The notes beneath the pieces are model-generated. The model made no database searches. It was not told where the DNA came from and saw only the letters and a program-made list of their open reading frames with translations. The translations under genes and the position numbers were made by a program. Positions 26,101-32,771 of a stretch of DNA of 34,281 nt are shown here, piece by piece; position 1 is the stretch's first letter, and each line of letters starts with the position of its first letter. The stretch is from Odoribacter sp. Z80 (lineage in GTDB: Bacteria; Bacteroidota; Bacteroidia; Bacteroidales; Marinifilaceae), in NCBI RefSeq assembly GCF_009935865.1, contig NZ_QWEL01000019.1:1-34281 (forward strand), read 5' to 3'.

Positions 26101-26331
26101 GAAAATAGCAAAGAGCCGGGATATAATCATAAACAAGGGGGCTCCGGGAGGATGTCCCACTTGCAGACCGACTGAGGTGGTGATGAATTCTCCGCAATCC
26201 CACAAACTGGCAGTTGGTTCGGCTGTGAGTATATACGTCATGCTTGCAATGATAAAAGTCACCCAGCTGGTAAGTCTGTTAATCAGCCGGAAACTTAAAT
26301 TGGGATGATTCTTGATGGTGTACATATTCAT
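23170..26331 (-). CDS. DUF2723 / GT117-type multispanning membrane protein
   Basis: A 1053-aa inner-membrane protein. The N-terminal DUF2723 (PMT-like glycosyltransferase) domain has about a dozen hydrophobic helices and the luminal motif AEPTASLWDCGEFI near 38-51, with acidic residues placed as in GT-C enzymes. A second helical part near 520-640 carries QSPVEPRERDYAYAGSF. The soluble C-terminal part has TYGDNDTFPLWYAQEVEGV near 665 and then TPR-like helices to the end. Such proteins are typical of Bacteroidetes and are annotated as family 117 glycosyltransferases. The acceptor and sugar are unknown. First gene of a likely operon with prfB. Confidence 0.82.
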   Translation of the reverse strand: MNMYTIKNHPNLSFRLINRLTSWVTFIIASMTYILTAEPTASLWDCGEFITTSVGLQVGHPPGAPLFMIISRLFAIFAPSPEKQSLMINYMSALCSGFTILFLFWSITHLARKLVVKDGEEMTLGQMFAILGASLIGSLTFTFTDTFWFSAVEGEVYAMSSLFTALVFWAILKWENVAFEPYANRWLVFIAYLIGLSIGVHLLNLLAIPAIVFVYYFKKYTPTPKGIIKTGLLSLIILGVVNFGVIPGVIKIAGWFELMFTNGMGFPFNTGVIIYVLLIVSGLIWGIRYTLKKNMPIWNTILTCFMVILIGYSSYSMVVIRSLSDPPIDENSPDNVFSLLSYINRDQYGDTPLLYGQYYNAPQLDYKEGEPVYYQNKETGLYEKVSFKPIGVYDKRFCTFFPRMHNNGRSFYPAQYQAWAGKNNGPTYMVDGEPITRPSFGNNLRFFFNYQLGHMYWRYFMWNFSGRQNDIQGNGEITQGNWITGIRFLDELRLGNQSELPDTLKNEKAYNKYYMLPFLLGLLGMFYQYRKSRTGKQDFWVVMLLFLLTGIAIIIFLNQSPVEPRERDYAYAGSFYAFAIWIGLGVLAIWEFMNKHIRQLNPAASALITTVVCLFAVPVNMGAQNWDDHTRAGRYATIAYAKNYLNSCAPNAILFTYGDNDTFPLWYAQEVEGVRRDIRIVNLSLLAGPWYIDQIKRKAYESPAVPISFTKEQYRDGKRETIVVMEQFKRADLREAMEFVASDLPQTKVKGSISSLDYIPTRNLYLPIDSAKVIANGTVKAQDSDKIVKELNINLKGRYLNKSQLMVLDIIATNDWERPIYFGIGMGADSYMGFEKYFQLEGAAYRLIPVETPSQKFNEYGKIDSDILYDNMMNKFVWGNIKDPKVNIDYFHDNNIGVMKYRSTFFRLADQLQQEGKYEQAAAVLDKSLEELPLYQIPADGTLTFYAQLYYMLDKKESARHLVNELTRNNIQMLKYINSLSPKFANTPSIRQNEEMSLNILQKLMQITYQHGDKELAMDISQQVEKLLNPGLLRPSRPVMPENDSAQTIELEN

Positions 26332-26501
26332 TTTTTAGATAATTGGCTGTAAAATTAGATTTTAAAACAATAATGATGCTTTTTTTCTCTTGTAAAAAAT
26401 GTCCTGGATTATAATCTGCTTATATCCAGAATATAAAGAGAAAAGGGTGTTTCATTATAAAGCACGAAAATAATTATTTTATTTGAAATTCCCTCGTTTT
26501 T

Positions 26502-26533
26502 TTTGTTAGAAAACAAAAAACATTCTATATTTG
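26502..26533 (+). promoter_or_regulatory. Promoter of the tRNA cluster
   Basis: TTTG (26502-26505), 20 nt, then TATATTTG (26526-26533). It is a full consensus promoter 28 nt before tRNA-Gln and probably drives all four tRNAs. Confidence 0.8.
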
Positions 26534-26560
26534 CAGCGTCAAAAACGACACATCAATGAT

Positions 26561-26631
26561 TGTCCCATTGTGTAATGGCAGCACAGCAGGTTTTGGTTCT
26601 GTCAGTCCAGGTTCGAATCCTGGTGGGACAA
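26561..26631 (+). tRNA. tRNA-Gln (anticodon TTG)
   Basis: A cloverleaf with acceptor TGTCCCA / TGGGACA, anticodon TTG at 26593-26595 in a GCAGG/TCTGT stem, and T loop TTCGAAT. CCA is not encoded. The U1-A72 pair is typical of tRNA-Gln. Confidence 0.95.
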
Positions 26632-26640
26632 CGAGTTGAT

Positions 26641-26724
26641 GCCCAAGTGGTGAAATTGGTATACACGCTAGTTTCAGGTACTAGTGGCTTTACGGCCGTG
26701 TAGGTTCGAGTCCTATCTTGGGCA
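26641..26724 (+). tRNA. tRNA-Leu (anticodon CAG), copy 1
   Basis: A class II tRNA of 84 nt with a long variable arm (GTGGCTTTACGGCC). Acceptor GCCCAAG / CTTGGGC; anticodon CAG at 26675-26677. CCA is not encoded. Almost identical to copy 2. Confidence 0.95.
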
Positions 26725-26741
26725 CTCCTGTTCTTTAAAAT

Positions 26742-26825
26742 GCCCGAATGGTGAAATTGGTATACACGCTAGTTTCAGGTACTAGTGGCTTCACGGCCGT
26801 GTAGGTTCGAGTCCTATTTCGGGCA
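26742..26825 (+). tRNA. tRNA-Leu (anticodon CAG), copy 2
   Basis: 84 nt, the same as copy 1 over the D arm, anticodon arm and T arm, but with acceptor GCCCGAA / TTCGGGC and one C for T in the variable arm. Anticodon CAG at 26776-26778. A recent tandem duplicate. Confidence 0.95.
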
Positions 26826-26886
26826 CATGACTGTTTCGAGAGAAGTGGTTTCTGTTTATAAGAAGCCGCTGAAATCTTGAATTTTT

Positions 26887-26970
26887 GCCCAGGTGGTGAA
26901 ATTGGTATACACGCTACTTTGAGGTGGTAGTGGTCGAAAGGCTGTGCAAGTTCGAGTCTTGTCCTGGGCA
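26887..26970 (+). tRNA. tRNA-Leu (anticodon GAG)
   Basis: 84-nt class II tRNA with acceptor GCCCAGG / CCTGGGC and anticodon GAG at 26921-26923. The D arm is identical to the two CAG copies, the anticodon, variable and T arms differ. Completes a set that reads CUN leucine codons. Confidence 0.95.
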
Positions 26971-27060
26971 CTTATTCTATTTTTTCTCCTTTTTTATTTT
27001 TCTGTATTTTCTTGCTTTGTTTTAAGTGGGGAAGTGGAATGGTTCATCCTTAAAAAATAT

Positions 27061-27068
27061 TAGTTTTG
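27061..27068 (+). promoter_or_regulatory. Possible -7 element of the kinase gene
   Basis: TAGTTTTG fits TAnnTTTG and lies 71 nt before the ATG at 27140. No -33 match was found. Confidence 0.4.
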
Positions 27069-27139
27069 TCAATAAATTAAATGGAAAGTAAAGCTTTCTG
27101 AAAAGGATTGTGTTTAAAACGAAACAAGCAAGAAGACTT

Positions 27140-28183
27140 ATGGATGATAAGATTGACGGAATAAAGGAGAAAGTATGTGTGCTGTATCGGCAACATTTTG
27201 GGAAAGGTCCCGAATATGTGGAGTTGTTACCGGCTTCAGGTTCTGCCCGGAAATATTATCGGCTGGGAGATGGGAGGGAATTCTGTATAGGGGCATATCA
27301 TAAAGATGTAGATGAAAATCGTTTGTTTATCCGCTTTTCCTGTCATTTCCGGGAAAAAGGCTTACATGTTCCTCAGGTCTACAGTGTTTCTCATGATGGT
27401 TTGGTATATCTTCAGGAAGATTTGGGAAATACAATGTTGTTGGATGTCATAGAACAGGAGCGGCAAGCAGAAGGGTGGGAGAAACGATTACCAGAGCTTT
27501 ACCGGAAATCTTTGGCTGAACTGTTGCGTTTTCAGTTTTTGGGAGGCGAGGGGTTGGATTATTCGCTTTGTGTTCCCCGGCCTGTTTTTGACCGGAGATG
27601 TATTTCATGGGATTTGAATTATTTTAAGTATTGCTTTTTACGTTTGGCAGGAGTTCCTTTTTCTGAAGATGCATTGGAGAATGATTTTGAACGATTGACT
27701 GCACGGCTTCTGGAGGTGGAAAGAACTGCCTTTATGTTTCGTGATTTTCAGTCCAGGAATATCATGGTTCGGGAAAATAATGTTTGGTTTATTGATTATC
27801 AGGGAGGACGTCAGGGGGCTTTGCATTATGATGTGGCCTCTTTGCTTTATGATGCGATTGCGGAGGTGCCGGAAGTATACAAGGAGTCTCTGTTAGACGA
27901 TTATATAATGATGCTGCAGCAATACCGGCGAGTGGATGCAGACCTGTTTCGGAAAGAATATTATTGTTTTGTATTGATTCGTTTGTTGCAGGCCATGGGA
28001 GCTTTCGGGCTGCGTGGATTGTATGAGCGAAAACAGCATTTTATAGATTCTATCCGGCCTGGTTTGTCGAATATTTCTTCTCTTTTTAAACCCGGGAAAT
28101 TAGGCAATGATTATCCGGAAATTCAGAAAGTGGCAGATGAATTGATTTGTACTTTTTCGAAAACGTCTCTGAGGGAAGGATAG
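27140..28183 (+). CDS. APH-fold sugar kinase, AmgK-like
   Basis: A 347-aa aminoglycoside-phosphotransferase-fold kinase. The catalytic loop reads MFRDFQSRNIMV near 206-217 (Asp and Asn present, the usual first His replaced by Arg as in AmgK) and the metal-binding loop IDYQGGRQG follows near 224. LHYDVASLLYD matches the segment after it. The best guess is an anomeric MurNAc/GlcNAc kinase for cell-wall recycling, but the partner uridylyltransferase MurU is not next to it. The ATG at 27140 is preferred; an in-frame GTG at 27110 would add ten residues. Its 3' end overlaps the Nudix gene by 61 nt, tail to tail. Confidence 0.75.
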   Translation: MDDKIDGIKEKVCVLYRQHFGKGPEYVELLPASGSARKYYRLGDGREFCIGAYHKDVDENRLFIRFSCHFREKGLHVPQVYSVSHDGLVYLQEDLGNTMLLDVIEQERQAEGWEKRLPELYRKSLAELLRFQFLGGEGLDYSLCVPRPVFDRRCISWDLNYFKYCFLRLAGVPFSEDALENDFERLTARLLEVERTAFMFRDFQSRNIMVRENNVWFIDYQGGRQGALHYDVASLLYDAIAEVPEVYKESLLDDYIMMLQQYRRVDADLFRKEYYCFVLIRLLQAMGAFGLRGLYERKQHFIDSIRPGLSNISSLFKPGKLGNDYPEIQKVADELICTFSKTSLREG

Positions 28184-28743
28184 GTATTGCAGAGTATGCT
28201 GCTGATTTCCGGCAAGGGAAGCCAGTATACCTCTTCTATATCTTCTTCTTTTTGGGGGCTCAAGTCTGGATTTGCCGGGCAGTTCATGGCATACCAGTAA
28301 GTTTTTTTCAGATACCAGTTTTCGTTCCGGTAATAGATGTGTAATGTATCTGTTAAATGTGAAGTAATTTTTACATTTTGAAGACCGCATTCTTCTTCCA
28401 CTTCGCGTATGGCGCATTGCTCAATGCTTTCTCCTGGTTCCTGATGGCCTTTCGGAAGGTCCGGAGTTCCTGAGCGTTTGATGATTAAAATCCGGTTATT
28501 TTGTTGTACAACCCCTCCGGCTGCCTTAACGTACAAAAAGCAGGATTTAAAGATGGAAAAAAGCTCTTCTAGGTCTTCAGCATATAAAATTACAGAGAAT
28601 TTCTCCGGTTGATTTAATTTTTGAATAATGAATGTTTTGGTTTGATGAAAGTCTAGGTGTATAAATATTTGTTCTTTTGTTTTCAGTAAATTCCGCTCAT
28701 CAGTGAGTAAAAAACGGCTTTCTTTAAAAAATACTTTATACAT
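28123..28743 (-). CDS. Nudix hydrolase
   Basis: A 206-aa protein. The Nudix box lies near 100-122 (GHQEPGESIEQCAIREVEEE, then CG), with all metal-binding Glu residues. It hydrolyses a nucleoside diphosphate linked to some group X, but the substrate cannot be read from sequence. The first 70 residues or so form an extra N-terminal domain rich in Phe and Lys. The box context RSGTPDLPKGHQEPGES is like the diadenosine/diphosphoinositol type. The ATG at 28743 (MYKVFFKESRF) is preferred to one at 28770. Its promoter region is shared with pyrE. Confidence 0.85.
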   Translation of the reverse strand: MYKVFFKESRFLLTDERNLLKTKEQIFIHLDFHQTKTFIIQKLNQPEKFSVILYAEDLEELFSIFKSCFLYVKAAGGVVQQNNRILIIKRSGTPDLPKGHQEPGESIEQCAIREVEEECGLQNVKITSHLTDTLHIYYRNENWYLKKTYWYAMNCPANPDLSPQKEEDIEEVYWLPLPEISSILCNTYPSLRDVFEKVQINSSATF

Positions 28744-28775
28744 TTGTAAAAAATTAAATTTGTCATACAAAAATA
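28739..28775. promoter_or_regulatory. Back-to-back promoters of the Nudix gene and pyrE
   Basis: TACATTTG (28739-28746, plus) can serve pyrE and TATTTTTG (28775-28768, minus) can serve the Nudix gene. The plus element overlaps the Nudix ATG and the two transcripts would overlap at their 5' ends. -33 elements are poor on both sides. Confidence 0.45.
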
Positions 28776-28783
28776 CAAAAAAA

Positions 28784-29413
28784 ATGAATGCTGTTGCAGA
28801 AAAAGTGGCATCTTATTTGCTGGATATTAAAGCAATAAAATTAGAGCCGAATCATCCTTTTACCTGGGCTTCGGGTTGGAAATCTCCGATTTATTGTGAT
28901 AACCGTAAGACTTTATCTTATCCGGAAGTACGTTCTTATATTAAAGAGCAGTTTGCTGCTTTGGTACGGGAGAAATATCCTCAGGTGGAGGTGATTGCCG
29001 GAGTAGCCACCGGAGCTATTGCACAAGGAGTATTGGTTGCGCAGGAGTTGAACCTGCCTTTTATTTATATCCGTTCTTCTGCCAAAAGTCATGGCCTGGA
29101 GAATTTAATAGAAGGAGAGTATTCTGCCGGTCAGAAAGTGGTTGTTATTGAGGATTTGGTTTCTACGGGAGGTTCCAGCTTACAGGCAGTGGAAGCTTTA
29201 CGGAATGCTGGTTGTGAGGTGTTGGGTATGGCTGCAATCTTTACTTACGGTTTTCAAAAAGCCGAAGAGAATTTTAAAAACGCCGGTTGCGAGTTGACCA
29301 CTTTAAGTAATTATAGTGCTATGATTGATTTGGCGGTGAAAGTCGGTTATGTAAAACCTGAGCAGGTGGAAAAATTAAAAGAGTGGCGTCTGAGCCCAGA
29401 GACTTATAAATAA
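28784..29413 (+). CDS. pyrE: Orotate phosphoribosyltransferase
   Basis: A 209-aa enzyme that makes orotidine 5'-phosphate from orotate and PRPP in pyrimidine synthesis. The PRPP-binding loop VVVIEDLVSTGGSS is at 119-132 and the substrate segment FTWASGWKSPIYCDNRK at 26-42. The ATG at 28784 (MNAVAEKVASYLL) is the family start; the frame is open further upstream but the extra part is antisense to the Nudix gene. Followed by a SRPBCC gene on the same strand. Confidence 0.95.
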   Translation: MNAVAEKVASYLLDIKAIKLEPNHPFTWASGWKSPIYCDNRKTLSYPEVRSYIKEQFAALVREKYPQVEVIAGVATGAIAQGVLVAQELNLPFIYIRSSAKSHGLENLIEGEYSAGQKVVVIEDLVSTGGSSLQAVEALRNAGCEVLGMAAIFTYGFQKAEENFKNAGCELTTLSNYSAMIDLAVKVGYVKPEQVEKLKEWRLSPETYK

Positions 29414-29418
29414 TTACG

Positions 29419-29451
29419 ATGTGCTGATGCAAATCGGGCATCAGCACATTT
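29419..29451 (+). terminator. Hairpin after pyrE
   Basis: ATGTGCTGATGC (29419-29430) pairs with GCATCAGCACAT (29438-29449) around a 7-nt loop. Only TTT follows, so it may be a partial terminator or a 3' stabiliser between pyrE and the SRPBCC gene. Confidence 0.55.
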
Positions 29452-29469
29452 GCATATGAAATCAGTCCT

Positions 29470-29958
29470 ATGTCTACAACAAAAATTGCAAGCGAAATTT
29501 TTAAAATTGAAAGTCCTGTGAGGGATGTGTATGCTTTTCTTTCCGATTTTGGGAAAATCGGTCGTTTAATTGAAATGGTGAAGCAAACAGGAATGCCCGT
29601 CGGAGAAAATGTGGATATGCAAAAAATATCCGAAAAAATAGAAAGTACGCGGTTTACAGAAGATGCTTGTTATGTGGTGGTGAAAGGAATGGGAGAATTG
29701 GTTGTCCGGATTGTGGAGAAAGAAGAACCAAAATTGATTAAGTTGGGAGGCGATGGAGTTTTTCCTTTGGAGTTTAATCTTTGGATTCAGTTATTGGAAA
29801 ACGGGCCTTATGATACTCGTATGAAAATAACTTTCCACGGTGAACTGAATATGATGATGAAAATGTTGTTGAAAGGTAAACTGGAAAAAGGCATAAACCA
29901 ACTTGGGGAAAGTTTGTCTAAAATTCCTTACGGACTTTTACAGTCTGCTCAATTTTGA
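29470..29958 (+). CDS. SRPBCC (START-like) family protein
   Basis: A 162-aa small cytoplasmic protein with the SRPBCC/polyketide-cyclase pattern: IESPVRDVYAFLSDFGKIGR near 13-32 at the start, a central beta sheet, and a long C-terminal helix (GKLEKGINQLGESLSKIPY near 137-155). These domains bind hydrophobic ligands, but neither ligand nor role is known here. The position after pyrE is often seen in Bacteroidales, which suggests conserved synteny and not a shared pathway. Confidence 0.75.
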   Translation: MSTTKIASEIFKIESPVRDVYAFLSDFGKIGRLIEMVKQTGMPVGENVDMQKISEKIESTRFTEDACYVVVKGMGELVVRIVEKEEPKLIKLGGDGVFPLEFNLWIQLLENGPYDTRMKITFHGELNMMMKMLLKGKLEKGINQLGESLSKIPYGLLQSAQF

Positions 29959-29962
29959 GAAA

Positions 29963-30004
29963 CAGATTTATGATTTCGTCGAATACACCGAAATCATAAA
30001 TCTG
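29963..30004. terminator. 16-bp inverted repeat between the SRPBCC gene and clpX
   Basis: CAGATTTATGATTTCG (29963-29978) and CGAAATCATAAATCTG (29989-30004) pair perfectly around a 10-nt loop. There is no good T run on either side. The position between two convergent stops points to transcript 3' ends on both strands. Confidence 0.55.
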
Positions 30005-30021
30005 GTATGAAAGTAAAAAGG

Positions 30022-31236
30022 TCAGGCTCTGAGTTTCTGTGCCTGTACTTTACTCAGATACTTTTCTGCATAAGCTTTGGTGATTGTAATCTGTTTTTTA
30101 TTCTGGGAAGGTACTTCAAACATTAAGTCTGTCATGATTGCTTCACAGATTGAACGAAGTCCCCGGGCTCCCAAACGAAATTCAATCGCTTTGTCCACAA
30201 TATATTCATAAACTTCTTCTTCGAATTTTAAGGTGATGCCATCTAATTCGAATAATTTGATGTATTGCCGGATGATAGCGTTTTTGGGTTCCGTCAGGAT
30301 GTTCCGTAGGGCCTGGCGGTCGAGAGGTTCCAGGTAAGTGAGAACCGGCAGCCGACCAATAATTTCCGGGATTAATCCAAAAGCTTTTAAATCTTGAGGG
30401 GCTATGTATTGCAGATAATTCTCCCGGTCTATTTTTTCAGAAGCCTGACTGGCATGGAAACCGACCACCATGGAATTCATGCGGGCTGCAATTTTCTTTT
30501 CGATGCCATCAAAAGCACCTCCGCAGATAAAGAGAATGTTTTTGGTATTTACCGGAATCATTTTTTGATCAGGATGTTTGCGTCCTCCCTGGGGGGGGAC
30601 ATTGACGACAGAACCTTCCAGAAGTTTGAGCAGCCCCTGTTGTACGCCCTCTCCGCTGACGTCCCTGGTGATTGAGGGGTTATCTCCTTTGCGGGCAATT
30701 TTATCCAATTCGTCAATAAAGACAATACCTTTTTCAGCAGCTTCTACATCGTAATCGGCAGCCTGGAGCAAGCGGGTTAATATGGATTCAATGTCCTCAC
30801 CGACGTAACCGGCTTCAGTGAGTACCGTTGCATCTACAATGGTGAAAGGAACATGAAGCATTCGGGCGATGGTGCGGGCGAGTAAGGTTTTTCCTGTACC
30901 TGTACGGCCTACCATGACAATATTGGATTTCTCTATCTCTACGTCGTCTTTTCCTCCTTTGTGCAAAAGACGTTTGTAGTGGTTGTAGACGGCTACTGCC
31001 AGATGTTTTTTAGCTTCATTTTGGCCAATTACATACTGGTCCAGAAAGTTTTTGATCTCGACCGGTTTTTTAATTTCTATATTGTCTAAATTTAGGGTCG
31101 ATTTGTTTTTCAATTCTTCCTGAACAATTTCATAGGCTTGTGATGCACATTCGTCACAAATGTAACCGTCTGTTCCGGCTATCAGTAAGTTAACCTCGTT
31201 GCGGGTCCTGCCGCAAAATGAACATTTATCTTGCAT
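30022..31236 (-). CDS. clpX: ATP-dependent Clp protease ATP-binding subunit ClpX
   Basis: A 404-aa AAA+ unfoldase that feeds substrates to ClpP. An N-terminal zinc domain has C5, C8, C27 and C30. Walker A is GRTGTGKT at 110-117 (Arg where Pro is usual), the pore loop GYVG at 143-146 and Walker B FIDE at 173-176. Sensor and IGF-type loop regions follow in the normal order. It starts 5 nt after the clpP stop, so clpP-clpX is an operon on the minus strand. Confidence 0.97.
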   Translation of the reverse strand: MQDKCSFCGRTRNEVNLLIAGTDGYICDECASQAYEIVQEELKNKSTLNLDNIEIKKPVEIKNFLDQYVIGQNEAKKHLAVAVYNHYKRLLHKGGKDDVEIEKSNIVMVGRTGTGKTLLARTIARMLHVPFTIVDATVLTEAGYVGEDIESILTRLLQAADYDVEAAEKGIVFIDELDKIARKGDNPSITRDVSGEGVQQGLLKLLEGSVVNVPPQGGRKHPDQKMIPVNTKNILFICGGAFDGIEKKIAARMNSMVVGFHASQASEKIDRENYLQYIAPQDLKAFGLIPEIIGRLPVLTYLEPLDRQALRNILTEPKNAIIRQYIKLFELDGITLKFEEEVYEYIVDKAIEFRLGARGLRSICEAIMTDLMFEVPSQNKKQITITKAYAEKYLSKVQAQKLRA

Positions 31237-31241
31237 TATGC

Positions 31242-31919
31242 TTATTTTTTATCTCGGGTTAATATAGTATCAATCATACCATATTCCTTTGCTTCTTCTG
31301 CAGTCATCCAGTAATCCCGGTCTGAATCTTTTTCAACTTTCTTGAAAGTCTGACCGGTGTGGTCCGCTATGATTGAATAGAGTTCTTTTTTCAGTTTCTG
31401 AACTTCTCTGGAAGTGATTTCGATATCGGAAGCCTGACCTTGTACTCCGCTCATGGGCTGATGGATCATGATACGGGAGTGTTTCAGGGCCGAACGTTTG
31501 CCCTGGGCACCAGCACACATTAATACGGCAGCCATAGAAGCTGCAAGGCCGGTGCAGATAGTAGCCACATCGCAATTGATGAATTGCATGGTATCGTAAA
31601 TACCTAATCCGGCATAAATGGAACCTCCCGGGCTATTGAAGTATAACTGAATGTCCCGACTGGGATCTGCTGTTTCCAGAAATAATAACTGAGCCATGAT
31701 GATATTGGCAACGTCGTCATCAATAGGTACTCCTAAAAAGATAATCCGGTCCATCATCAAACGCGAGAACACATCCATAGTTGCAATGTTCAATTGTCTT
31801 TCTTCGATGATGTTGGGAGTGATATAACTGTTGGTTGCAGTTTGATAACGATGTAAGTTTAAACTGCTGATTCCTCTGTCCCGGAGAGCATATTTTTGAA
31901 ATTCGTTCTGTAAGTCCAT
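31242..31919 (-). CDS. clpP: ATP-dependent Clp protease proteolytic subunit ClpP
   Basis: A 225-aa serine protease forming a tetradecameric barrel. The triad is S128 (GLAASMAAV), H153 ([10 protein letters not shown]) and D198 (EKDSDRD). An N-terminal extension of about 20-30 residues precedes the usual mature start, as in other Bacteroidetes. Trigger factor (tig), which often precedes clpP, is not upstream; instead the sequence turns into non-coding DNA and gene debris, suggesting that the synteny is broken here. Confidence 0.97.
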   Translation of the reverse strand: MDLQNEFQKYALRDRGISSLNLHRYQTATNSYITPNIIEERQLNIATMDVFSRLMMDRIIFLGVPIDDDVANIIMAQLLFLETADPSRDIQLYFNSPGGSIYAGLGIYDTMQFINCDVATICTGLAASMAAVLMCAGAQGKRSALKHSRIMIHQPMSGVQGQASDIEITSREVQKLKKELYSIIADHTGQTFKKVEKDSDRDYWMTAEEAKEYGMIDTILTRDKK

Positions 31920-32054
31920 AGTGTATTTGTTGTTTTCAAGGTGCTAAGTTACAAAAAATAATCATATGAGCGTTTTCGGTTTTTATTAAAACTGATGAGG
32001 GTAATGGATAAAGAGGTAGTCATATGATTCAATTTTAAAAATTGTCATGAGCGG

Positions 32055-32198
32055 ATGAATATGTTTTTAGAGGCTAACGGTAGCTACAGCATAATCCATT
32101 TGGCGGATGGGCGCAACCTGACCATTTCATTCAATCTGTCGGTTATCCATAAGGAACTTCCAAACAGGGATTTAAGATATTTAAGTTCTATTTTCTAA
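32055..32198 (+). pseudogene. LytTR DNA-binding domain fragment
   Basis: A 47-codon frame, MNMFLEANGSYSIIHLADGR and onward through TISFNLSVIHKELPNRDL, then a stop. It matches the start and centre of a LytTR domain, the DNA-binding part of AgrA/LytR-type response regulators, but lacks the receiver domain and the last third of the domain (the expected FFRIHRSYIVN part is missing). The frame stays open only about 27 nt upstream. It is a truncated remnant; a functional micro-protein is unlikely but not excluded. Confidence 0.55.
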
Positions 32199-32230
32199 TT
32201 AAGATACAACCAATTAGAGTCTTCATTCTC

Positions 32231-32348
32231 TTAAATGGATTGCGATTTAGAAACGAGTGAACCACACATATTCGCCATATTTTGCATTAAATCAAAAGAA
32301 CACTTTATTGTTATACAAAGATAGCATTTTTTCTTATCATAATTTCAA
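32231..32348 (-). promoter_or_regulatory. Possible minus-strand promoter and 15-codon ORF
   Basis: On the minus strand TTG (32348-32346), 22 nt, TATCTTTG (32323-32316), then an ATG at 32278 with 15 codons (MANMCGSLVSKSQSI) to a TAA at 32231. It may be the 5' end of a gene whose body has been lost. Confidence 0.35.
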
Positions 32349-32465
32349 TAGCTAACCTCTATAAAGCTTATAACCTCCGATTTTTCTTTTCTTAATTATT
32401 GTAATGCTGGTTTAGTAAATTCACTGTTAGAAGTATTGGGGCAACAAGAGTTGTTTGTTGATTCC

Positions 32466-32597
32466 ATGGTGGTGCAACTCGGATGTAATATCCTTTGGGA
32501 AATGTTCCGGAACAGGATGATTGAACATCATGGGTTATTTCTGAATTTGGGAACGATGAAAGTAAATCCGGTAAATATATTCATGAAAAATACATAA
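32466..32597 (+). pseudogene. Unknown coding remnant upstream of the MATE promoter
   Basis: From the only ATG the frame gives 43 aa ending NPVNIFMKNT. The same frame stays open, with protein-like content, for at least 60 more nt upstream (SLLEVLGQQELFVDS) but has no usual start, so it looks like the 3' end of a longer gene. No family was recognised. It ends 6 nt before the MATE promoter. Confidence 0.4.
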
Positions 32598-32602
32598 GTG
32601 TA

Positions 32603-32634
32603 TTTGGTTGCTTTAGAGGAATATATTACTTTTG
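32603..32634 (+). promoter_or_regulatory. Promoter of the MATE gene
   Basis: TTTG (32603-32606), exactly 20 nt, then TACTTTTG (32627-32634). A consensus promoter. Transcription would start near 32641, giving a leader of about 130 nt. Confidence 0.8.
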
Positions 32635-32652
32635 CACCCGAAAAACGAAAAA

Positions 32653-32690
32653 AGGAGTTTTGTAATCCTCATCGGAGGGCAGAATTATAG
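32653..32690 (+). promoter_or_regulatory. MATE leader: alternative upstream hairpins
   Basis: AGGA (32653-32656) can pair with TCCT (32666-32669), or TCCTC (32666-32670) with GAGGG (32675-32679); these exclude each other. The second would mask GGAGG (32674-32678), the only Shine-Dalgarno-like site before the leader ORF. GTTTTGT (32657-32663) can also pair with GTAAAAC in the terminator loop (32712-32718). These pairings are by eye only. Confidence 0.4.
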
Positions 32691-32691
32691 A

Positions 32692-32715
32692 ATGCCGGAT
32701 AAGATGACTGGGTAA
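32692..32715 (+). CDS. Leader peptide MPDKMTG in the terminator 5' arm
   Basis: ATG-CCG-GAT-AAG-ATG-ACT-GGG-TAA. The first four codons form exactly the 5' arm of the terminator that precedes the MATE gene, and the last codons are in its loop. A ribosome on this ORF would stop the hairpin from forming. The GGAGG at 32674-32678 is 13 nt upstream, a long spacing. Its translation is unproven; the placement is the main evidence. Confidence 0.4.
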   Translation: MPDKMTG

Positions 32716-32742
32716 AACCAATCAACTTGTCCGGCATTTTTC
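32692..32742 (+). terminator. Intrinsic terminator in the MATE leader (attenuator)
   Basis: ATGCCGGATAAG (32692-32703) pairs with CTTGTCCGGCAT (32726-32737), 12 bp with one T-G, a 22-nt loop, then TTTTTC. It lies between the promoter at 32627 and the MATE start at 32772, so it must be read through for expression. Confidence 0.8.
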
Positions 32743-32771
32743 ATTGTGTCGGAATATTAAAAATGTAAAAT

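Larger units (their letters stand above)
31950..32625. other. Gene-poor stretch with gene remnants
   Basis: About 675 nt without a complete gene. It contains a LytTR domain fragment (32055-32198, plus), a possible promoter with a 15-codon ORF on minus (32231-32323), and the 3' part of an unknown coding sequence (32466-32597, plus). Composition is AT-rich and unlike the MATE gene that follows. I read it as a junction left by insertion and decay of mobile DNA. Confidence 0.55.

Noticed and set aside
28703-28783. N-terminal extension of PyrE from an upstream ATG
   Set aside because: The extra 27 residues are Lys-rich, antisense to the start of the Nudix gene, and absent from the family; the pyrE promoter element lies inside them.
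32640-32771. A known riboswitch (TPP, guanidine, fluoride) in the MATE leader
   Set aside because: None of the conserved core motifs of these classes could be found; the leader ORF and terminator explain the structure better.
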